A stretch of DNA of 10,245 bases from positions 1-10,245 of the forward strand of contig JAFGTO010000163.1 of assembly GCA_016934095.1 (NCBI GenBank), given 5' to 3'. The translations under genes were made by a program, and so were the position numbers. The DNA comes from Candidatus Glassiibacteriota bacterium. Its GTDB lineage: Bacteria > Gemmatimonadota > Glassbacteria > GWA2-58-10. The notes beneath the pieces were generated by a model, which saw nothing but the letters and a program-made list of their open reading frames with translations, had not been told where the DNA came from and did not search any database. How positions within the stretch are numbered: position 1 is the stretch's first letter; every line of letters starts with the position of its first letter. Shown here piece by piece: positions 6,514 to 10,245 of this stretch.

Positions 6514-6618
6514 TTATTTCTTCTCCTCTTTTTTCTGGTTGTCTTTTTTGGGACGGGTTTTTCCATGACTCCCGCGAAATATCTTGCCGCGTCTGGTGCG
6601 TTTGTCTCCCTTACCCAT
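6514..6618 (-). CDS. thx: 30S ribosomal protein bTHX (Thx)
   Basis: A 34-codon gene on the - strand, so short that gene finders often skip it. The product begins MGKGDKRTRRGKIFRG and continues with SHGKTRPKK, matching the known Thx peptide of Thermus (GKGDRRTRRGKIWRG, then YGKYRP and a lysine tail) almost residue for residue. Thx is a very basic peptide that sits in a cavity of the 30S head and stabilises the rRNA there. Here the C-terminus is extended by a Lys/Glu/Gln-rich tail (about 25-34), several residues longer than in Thermus. The start is supported by GGAAGG (complement of 6625-6630), 6 nt upstream of the ATG. The gene converges on HU and shares its terminator. A promoter candidate lies about 100 nt upstream on the - strand. 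Confidence 0.93.
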   Translation of the reverse strand: MGKGDKRTRRGKIFRGSHGKTRPKKDNQKKEEKK

Positions 6619-6639
6619 ACCTGACCTTCCTTTCGTTTG

Positions 6640-6657
6640 CTAACCCGGTGCGGTTAG
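6640..6657 (-). promoter_or_regulatory. Hairpin in the bTHX leader
   Basis: CTAACC (6640-6645) pairs with GGTTAG (6652-6657) around a 6-nt loop, 22 nt upstream of the bTHX start codon and next to its ribosome binding site. Ribosomal-protein genes are often autoregulated through such leader structures, but nothing here proves it. Confidence 0.35.
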
Positions 6658-6710
6658 TGTTAATTTGATCCTTGTGCAAAAGGTTGAGCCTGGCAGGTGC
6701 CCTCTGCAAG

Positions 6711-6748
6711 TGTATTAAAATACAAATTCCAGGGAATATGGCTGTCAA
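6711..6748 (-). promoter_or_regulatory. Promoter candidate for bTHX with overlapping palindrome
   Basis: Read on the - strand, a perfect TTGACA (complement of 6743-6748) is followed by an AT-rich stretch with -10-like hexamers at spacings of 17 (TTGTAT) to 20 nt (TATTTT); none is a strong match. The -10 zone coincides with a perfect palindrome TGTATTAAAATACA (6711-6724), a possible operator. Confidence 0.4.
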
Positions 6749-6858
6749 GGGCAGTCCCGGGCAGCATTCAGCCCAATTTTTTCTCTAAGCTAAATGCTTG
6801 AAATAAAAATATTAACCACAGAATGAGCACGGAACTGCTTGCCTTGCCCTTGACAGCC
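6740..6858. repeat. 14-bp perfect inverted repeat, arms 91 nt apart
   Basis: GGCTGTCAAGGGCA (6740-6753) is the exact reverse complement of TGCCCTTGACAGCC (6845-6858). Each arm contains a TTGACA pointing outward. The left one can serve as the -35 of bTHX; the right one points toward the symporter gene but has no good -10. The 91 nt between the arms hold no gene and a small hairpin AAGC-TAAAT-GCTT. It could be a pair of regulator sites, the ends of a decayed miniature element, or chance. Confidence 0.6.
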
Positions 6859-6873
6859 CATGAAGCACTAAAT

Positions 6874-6911
6874 TTGAAGACCCTCCGCAGCAAGTTGCGG
6901 AGTTTCTTCGA
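6874..6911 (+). repeat. REP-like palindrome, copy 1 (forward)
   Basis: A 20-nt core CTCCGCAGCAAGTTGCGGAG (6883-6902) folds into a 7-bp stem with loop GCAAGT. Outside a 2-nt mismatch, a second stem GAAGA (6876-6880)/TCTTC (6905-6909) extends it to about 38 nt. The core matches copy 2 at 16 of 20 positions when copy 2 is read on the other strand. Confidence 0.7.
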
Positions 6912-6939
6912 TTGTCAATATTTTTTGATTATTTTTATT

Positions 6940-6981
6940 CGCTCGCTTACCCCGCGGCTTGCTGCGGGGAATGCGCTCGCT
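6940..6981 (-). repeat. REP-like palindrome, copy 2 (inverted), with flanking direct repeats
   Basis: The core at 6950-6969 read on the - strand is CCCCGCAGCAAGCCGCGGGG, a relative of copy 1 with the same GCAGCAAG head and every difference in paired or wobble positions. It folds with a 6-bp GC stem. CGCTCGCT occurs as a direct repeat on both sides (6940-6947 and 6974-6981). Two copies in opposite orientation 47 nt apart resemble a BIME-type REP pair. Confidence 0.7.
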
Positions 6982-6995
6982 GTTCAATTCACCAC

Positions 6996-7023
6996 GGGGC
7001 GTTGAGGTATTATTCAACGCCCC
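6996..7023. repeat. 10-bp perfect hairpin
   Basis: GGGGCGTTGA (6996-7005) pairs perfectly with TCAACGCCCC (7014-7023) around an 8-nt loop. No T-run follows on either strand, so it is not a standard terminator. It lies just right of the REP-like pair and may belong to the same repeat unit, or protect RNA ends. Confidence 0.6.
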
Positions 7024-7045
7024 TCTAGATTAAAGATAAGAGTAT

Positions 7046-7089
7046 CGGCATTCTGTTTCAAGTGCCGCCGCTTACGGCGGCCGGGAGGT
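7046..7089 (+). promoter_or_regulatory. Leader with two competing hairpins touching the symporter ribosome binding site
   Basis: GCCGCCG (7064-7070) pairs with CGGCGGC (7075-7081) over loop CTTA, a very stable 7-bp GC stem that ends one base before the ribosome binding site GGGAGGT (7083-7089). CGGCA (7046-7050) can instead pair with TGCCG (7063-7067), which would destroy that stem. This is the geometry of a translational switch; no known riboswitch class is recognised. Confidence 0.4.
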
Positions 7090-7098
7090 ACTTCTCCG

Positions 7099-8028
7099 GT
7101 GATTTTCTCCCGGCTGAAAAAACACTGGTTTCTCATCGGCGTGGCTCTCTGCTGTTTCTGGGGCTACAGCTTTCCCTGGGCGGGAGAAAAGATCGGTGAC
7201 CATCTGAAACTGTTGGTCATGGTGCTGATGTCCCTGATGGGGATGGGGATCGGTTATCCGGCGCTGAGCCGGAAGATGGGGCGCTGGCACGAGGCCGGGG
7301 CAGTGCTTTTTCTGGGCTATCTGGTGGCGCCGCTGATCGGATTCGCTCTCGGCAGGCTGTTTTTTTTCCAGCAGCCGGCTGTTTACTGCGGCATGATGCT
7401 TGTCGGGACGACCTGCACTACCCTGAGCACCTGTATCGTCTTCACCAGACTGGCCGGCGGGGATGACGCGCTGGCACTGTGGCTCTCCGTGCTCAGCAGC
7501 TTCTTATGCGCGCTGGTCATGCCGCTGCTGCTGTCCTGGTCCCTGGGCCGGACAGTGCAGGTGCCGGTCGGGCTGATGATCAGGCACCTGGCCACGGTGC
7601 TGGTCTTGCCGCTCGCGGCCGGGATGCTGCTGCGGGGGCTTCTCGGAGAGGACCGCATCTCGCCGGCCGGGCCGGTGCTGACCCGCAGTTGTGCGCTGAT
7701 AATTCTGGCAGTCATCATGGTGGCGGTGGCCAAGGGGAGGCGCCTGCTGGGCAGCCCGGGCAGCCTGCCTGTGCTGGCGGCGGTGGCCGGGTTCCACCTG
7801 GTTCTGCTGGGTGCCGCGGCATTGCTGGGCCGGGTCTCCGGCTACAGCCGGCCGGCGCGGATTGCGGTCATTTTCTGCGCCTCGCAGAAAACCCTGCAGT
7901 TTCCCACCTACCTGGCGGTCTCGGTGCTCGGCCAGCCGGAAGCCGCCCTGCCGGCGGTGCTTTTCCACGTGTTCCAGCTAGTAGTGGGTTCGGCGCTGGT
8001 CTCACGTCTGTCTTCACAAAGCCGCTAA
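7099..8028 (+). CDS. Bile acid:sodium symporter-like membrane transporter (SBF-like, YfeH-type)
   Basis: A 309-residue polytopic inner-membrane protein made almost wholly of hydrophobic helices, about nine or ten. It resembles the BASS superfamily, in particular the SBF-like branch. The two helix-break regions that form the ion/substrate site are recognisable: GTTCTTLSTCIVFTRLAGG starting at residue 103, and FCASQKTLQFPTYLA at 259-273, the counterpart of the 'SxKS/T' stretch of YfeH-like proteins. Relatives couple sodium to uptake of organic anions such as bile acids, pantoate or other carboxylates; the substrate here is unknown. The start is GTG at 7099, supported by GGGAGGT (7083-7089) 9 nt upstream, and the first helix follows directly after a basic stretch (RLKKH), as expected for an inside N-terminus. 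Two ABC ATPase genes follow after 138 nt; a functional link is not evident. Confidence 0.85.
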   Translation: MIFSRLKKHWFLIGVALCCFWGYSFPWAGEKIGDHLKLLVMVLMSLMGMGIGYPALSRKMGRWHEAGAVLFLGYLVAPLIGFALGRLFFFQQPAVYCGMMLVGTTCTTLSTCIVFTRLAGGDDALALWLSVLSSFLCALVMPLLLSWSLGRTVQVPVGLMIRHLATVLVLPLAAGMLLRGLLGEDRISPAGPVLTRSCALIILAVIMVAVAKGRRLLGSPGSLPVLAAVAGFHLVLLGAAALLGRVSGYSRPARIAVIFCASQKTLQFPTYLAVSVLGQPEAALPAVLFHVFQLVVGSALVSRLSSQSR

Positions 8029-8095
8029 AAGGGATTATTATTTCGATGGCTGCACGGCGGACAGCAGGCCGGCAGCAGGAGCAAGACCGGAGCCT

Positions 8096-8130
8096 CCCCT
8101 CGGGCGCAGGCCCGGGGCTGAAAAATTTTT
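8096..8130 (+). other. Bulged hairpin with A5T5 tract before the oppD-like gene
   Basis: CCCC (8096-8099) and GGGC (8102-8105) pair with GCCC-GGGG (8110-8117), an 8-bp stem with a 2-nt bulge and a GCAG loop. Three bases later comes AAAAATTTTT (8121-8130). It could be an imperfect terminator for the symporter transcript or a leader element of the ATPase genes. No convincing promoter is visible in 8029-8166. Confidence 0.35.
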
Positions 8131-8166
8131 CGCGGGGTGCGGTCCTTTCATCGAGGAGGAACAGCT

Positions 8167-9165
8167 TTGGCGGGCGCAGGCTCCACATCGGAGCTTCTCC
8201 GGGTAGATGACCTCTCGGTCAACCTGAGCTCGGGTGTCCCGGCGGTGGATTCGGTCTCTTTCGAGCTGCGCCGCGGGGAATGCCTGGCCCTGGTAGGAGA
8301 GAGCGGCTGCGGCAAAACCCTAACCGGCCTGTCCCTGCTGCTGGCGGTCCCGCCGGAGACCGGCTCCACCGCCGCGGGCTCTATCAGGCTGGACGGCTGC
8401 GAGCTGACTGCACTGGGCCGTAAGCGCCTGCGCTCGGTGCGCGGCGGCCGCATCTCGATGATCTTCCAGGACCCCGCAGCGGCGCTGAACCCCCTGTTTA
8501 CCATCGGCAGCCAGGTAGTGGAGACAATCCTCGCCCACCTGGAGGTATCCAAAGCGGAAGCGAGGCAGCGGGCCCTGGGCATCCTGGAAGATGTTGGTTT
8601 GAAAAACCCGCAGCGCTTCCTGGGCCTTTACTCCCATCAGCTCTCCGGCGGCCAGTGCCAGCGGGCGATGATCGCCGTGGCGCTCTCCACCGAGCCGGAG
8701 CTCCTCATCGCCGATGAGCCGACCACTGCCCTGGATGTTACTGTACAAAGGCAGATCCTGGATTTGCTGGTCCGGCTGAGGCGGGAAAAAGGCCTGGCAC
8801 TGCTTTTGATCACCCATAACCTGGCGCTGGTGGCCCACCTGGCCGACCGCGTGCTGATCATGTACGCCGGCCAGATCGTGGAGAGCGCCAGCCTGGAAGA
8901 ACTATTTGAGGCCCCGCGCCACCCCTACACCCGTGCGCTGCTGGAGTGTATCCCCAGGCTGGATGCCAGGCCCGGCCTGCCGGCCACGATTCCCGGCAAT
9001 GTGCCGGTCCCCGGCCGCTGGCCCGCCGGCTGCCGCTTCCGGGAGCGCTGCGCCGCGGCCCGCCCCGGGTGCGAGAGACCCCAGCGGCTGCAGCCTCTCG
9101 AGGCCCGCCCCGGGACCCTGGTGCGCTGCTGGCTTGCCGCAGGGATGAACCTGGACAACGAGTGA
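8167..9165 (+). CDS. Peptide/nickel-type ABC transporter ATP-binding protein, OppD/DppD-like
   Basis: A 332-residue cytoplasmic ATPase that would power peptide-, nickel- or related-substrate import together with the adjacent OppF-like subunit. Seen in order: Walker A GESGCGKT (44-51), a Q-loop in MIFQDP, the ABC signature LSGGQ (159-163), Walker B LLIADE (179-184) with the catalytic Glu184, and the switch His217 in ITHN. The C-terminal oligopeptide/dipeptide domain follows, with RHPYTRALL and a cysteine motif (CRFRERC...GC...C) that in homologues can hold an iron-sulfur cluster. The start is TTG at 8167, because AGGAGG (8154-8159) lies 7 nt upstream. A GTG at 8137 would put that ribosome binding site inside the coding region. 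The stop is 10 nt before the next gene, so the two are certainly co-transcribed. Substrate-binding protein and permeases are absent from the window. Confidence 0.93.
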   Translation: MAGAGSTSELLRVDDLSVNLSSGVPAVDSVSFELRRGECLALVGESGCGKTLTGLSLLLAVPPETGSTAAGSIRLDGCELTALGRKRLRSVRGGRISMIFQDPAAALNPLFTIGSQVVETILAHLEVSKAEARQRALGILEDVGLKNPQRFLGLYSHQLSGGQCQRAMIAVALSTEPELLIADEPTTALDVTVQRQILDLLVRLRREKGLALLLITHNLALVAHLADRVLIMYAGQIVESASLEELFEAPRHPYTRALLECIPRLDARPGLPATIPGNVPVPGRWPAGCRFRERCAAARPGCERPQRLQPLEARPGTLVRCWLAAGMNLDNE

Positions 9166-9175
9166 GTGCAATCAA

Positions 9176-10150
9176 ATGGAACCACTGGTAGAAGCGAGCG
9201 ACCTGAGCAAGACTTTCGCCGCCGGCGGGTTTTTTCGCTCGCGGTACGGTCAGGCTTTCAGGGCTGTCGAAAGGGTGAGCCTGGCGGTTTATCCCGGTGA
9301 GACACTGGCCCTGGTGGGAGAGAGCGGCTGTGGTAAGAGCACGACCGGGCGCCTGCTTCTAGGCCTGCTGGAGCCGAGCGGCGGCAGGGTGTGTTTCCAG
9401 GGGCGGGACCTGAGCACCCTCGGCCGGGCCGGGCTGAGAAGTCTGCGGAGACGTATGCAGATGATTTTCCAGGACCCTTACGGCTCGCTGAACCCGAGGT
9501 TCACCGTGGGACGGACCCTGGCCGAGCCCCTGCGGCTCCACCTGGGCCTGAGCGGAAGCGAGCTCTCCGGCAGGGTTGCCCGGCTGCTCGAGACGGTAGG
9601 TTTGTCGCCGTCGGACGAGGGGCGCTACCCCCACCAATTCAGCGGGGGACAGCGGCAGCGGGTGGCCATCGCCCGGGCGGTCGCAGTCTCGCCGGACTTC
9701 GTGGTGGCCGATGAGCCGGTCTCCGCCCTGGACTTGTCGGTCCAGGGACAGATCATCAGGCTGCTGACCGAGCTGAAAAAAAGCCTCGGCATGGCCATGC
9801 TCTTTATCTCCCACGACCTGTCGGTGGTGCGCTCGCTCGCCGACCGGGTGGCGGTGATGTATGCCGGCCGCGTGGTGGAGCTGGCACCCGCCGGGAGGCT
9901 GTTCGCCGGGCCCGAGCATCCTTATACCAGGCTCCTGCTGGACTCAGTGCTCGAGGCCGCCCCGGGAAAAAAGTCGGAACATCGGGCGCCGGAGGCTCCG
10001 CCGGACAATACTTACCCGGCCACGGCCGGAGGCTGCGGTTTTCACGGCCGCTGTCCCCTGGCCGACCCCGGATGCCTGGCAGGAATCCCCGAGCTGTCCG
10101 AGTGTTATCCGGAACATTGGGTGGCCTGCCGCTGTATCCATAGTATATGA
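9176..10150 (+). CDS. Peptide/nickel-type ABC transporter ATP-binding protein, OppF/DppF-like
   Basis: A 324-residue second ATPase, paralogous to its upstream neighbour; the pair would form the heterodimeric motor of an Opp/Dpp-type importer on the inner face of the membrane. Walker A GESGCGKS (48-55), Q-loop MIFQDPYGSLNPR, signature FSGGQRQR (155-162), Walker B FVVADE with Asp179 and Glu180, and switch His213 (ISHD) are intact, so both sites should hydrolyse ATP. The insertion FFRSRYGQAFRAV near the N-terminus and the SALD of DEPVSALD are typical of the F subunit. The C-terminal domain carries EHPYTRLLL and a cysteine motif (CGFHGRC...GC...C). The ATG at 9176 has only a weak upstream site (GAG in GAGTGAG); translational coupling to the preceding gene 10 nt away likely compensates. 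The signature has Phe in place of the first Leu, which is tolerated in this subfamily. Confidence 0.93.
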   Translation: MEPLVEASDLSKTFAAGGFFRSRYGQAFRAVERVSLAVYPGETLALVGESGCGKSTTGRLLLGLLEPSGGRVCFQGRDLSTLGRAGLRSLRRRMQMIFQDPYGSLNPRFTVGRTLAEPLRLHLGLSGSELSGRVARLLETVGLSPSDEGRYPHQFSGGQRQRVAIARAVAVSPDFVVADEPVSALDLSVQGQIIRLLTELKKSLGMAMLFISHDLSVVRSLADRVAVMYAGRVVELAPAGRLFAGPEHPYTRLLLDSVLEAAPGKKSEHRAPEAPPDNTYPATAGGCGFHGRCPLADPGCLAGIPELSECYPEHWVACRCIHSI

Positions 10151-10171
10151 GACAGGCAGGTCTGGATCTCA

Positions 10172-10184
10172 GGGCTGCTAGCCC
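10172..10184 (+). other. Small hairpin after the oppF-like gene
   Basis: GGGCT-GCT-AGCCC, a 5-bp stem 21 nt past the stop codon, is followed by AT-rich sequence (GAATTATTC) rather than a T-run. It is at best a weak terminator. The rest of the window to 10245 shows only one more faint inverted repeat (CGATT 10209-10213 with AATCG 10227-10231) and no gene start. Confidence 0.3.
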
Positions 10185-10245
10185 GAATTATTCATAAAAA
10201 TATCGCCTCGATTTTATAACTTCAAGAATCGGAGCAGGCTCAGAA

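Larger units (their letters stand above)
6619..7098. other. Repeat-rich gene-free region between bTHX and the symporter gene
   Basis: These 480 nt hold no gene I can support. The only sizeable open frame (6823-7005) runs across two REP-like palindromes and shows no protein signature. The region serves as the leader of bTHX (leftward) and of the symporter gene (rightward). Between these lie a series of inverted repeats, each listed separately, and an AT-rich tract (6911-6939). Confidence 0.7.

Noticed and set aside
6823..7005. 60-codon open frame in the repeat region
   Set aside because: It is essentially a translation of the two REP-like palindromes and the AT-rich tract between them. It has no ribosome binding site and no recognisable domain.
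6619..7098. CRISPR array
   Set aside because: The repeats are palindromic and in opposite orientation, only two copies, without evenly spaced direct repeats or cas genes.
8137..8166. Upstream GTG start for the oppD-like gene
   Set aside because: The AGGAGG at 8154-8159 would lie inside the coding region, whereas it sits ideally 7 nt before the in-frame TTG at 8167.
7479..8210. + strand open frame overlapping the symporter gene in another frame
   Set aside because: Translation is Ala/Gly/Arg-rich without motifs, and it overlaps both the transporter and the start of the oppD-like gene.

Overview
The window reads as a stretch of bacterial chromosome from a GC-rich, Gram-negative organism. The genes use mostly G/C-ending codons, a TolC-type outer-membrane protein implies two membranes, and the short gene-free regions are visibly AT-richer than the genes. 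A bTHX (30S protein Thx) gene fits lineages such as Bacteroidota/FCB relatives or Thermus-like bacteria, but I cannot assign a phylum. There is no phage, plasmid, integrase, CRISPR or toxin-antitoxin signature. Most of it is housekeeping and transport DNA; the least explained part is the repeat-rich gap at about 6.62-7.10 kb.

Left part (1-5.7 kb): four genes on the + strand. They encode an alpha-D-phosphohexomutase (122-2017), a TrpH/RNase AM-like PHP phosphoesterase (2109-2927), a CPBP-family membrane protease (3024-3893) and a TolC-family outer-membrane efflux protein (4116-5576). A textbook intrinsic terminator at 5641-5691 closes the TolC gene. No membrane-fusion or inner-membrane pump gene accompanies TolC, so its partners must lie elsewhere.

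Middle (5.7-7.1 kb): an AT-rich gap carries two good sigma70-type promoters and a palindrome upstream of an 89-residue HU-family nucleoid protein (6157-6426). Facing it on the - strand is a 34-codon gene for ribosomal protein bTHX (6514-6618). A 15-bp hairpin between the two can terminate both transcripts. From 6.62 to 7.10 kb there is no gene, but there is dense symmetry: a leader hairpin for bTHX, a 14-bp inverted repeat, an oppositely oriented pair of 20-nt REP-like palindromes, a 10-bp hairpin, and a GC hairpin touching the next gene's ribosome binding site.

Right part (7.1-10.2 kb): three + strand genes. They encode a bile-acid:sodium-symporter-like (SBF-like, YfeH-type) transporter with a GTG start, then an OppD/DppD-like and an OppF/DppF-like ABC ATPase. 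The two ATPases are a matched peptide/nickel-type pair with C-terminal cysteine motifs, but their permeases and binding protein are not in the window. No unmistakable new system is present. The best leads are the REP-like pair with its neighbouring inverted repeats, the possible RNA switches ahead of the symporter and TolC genes, and the orphan OppDF pair.
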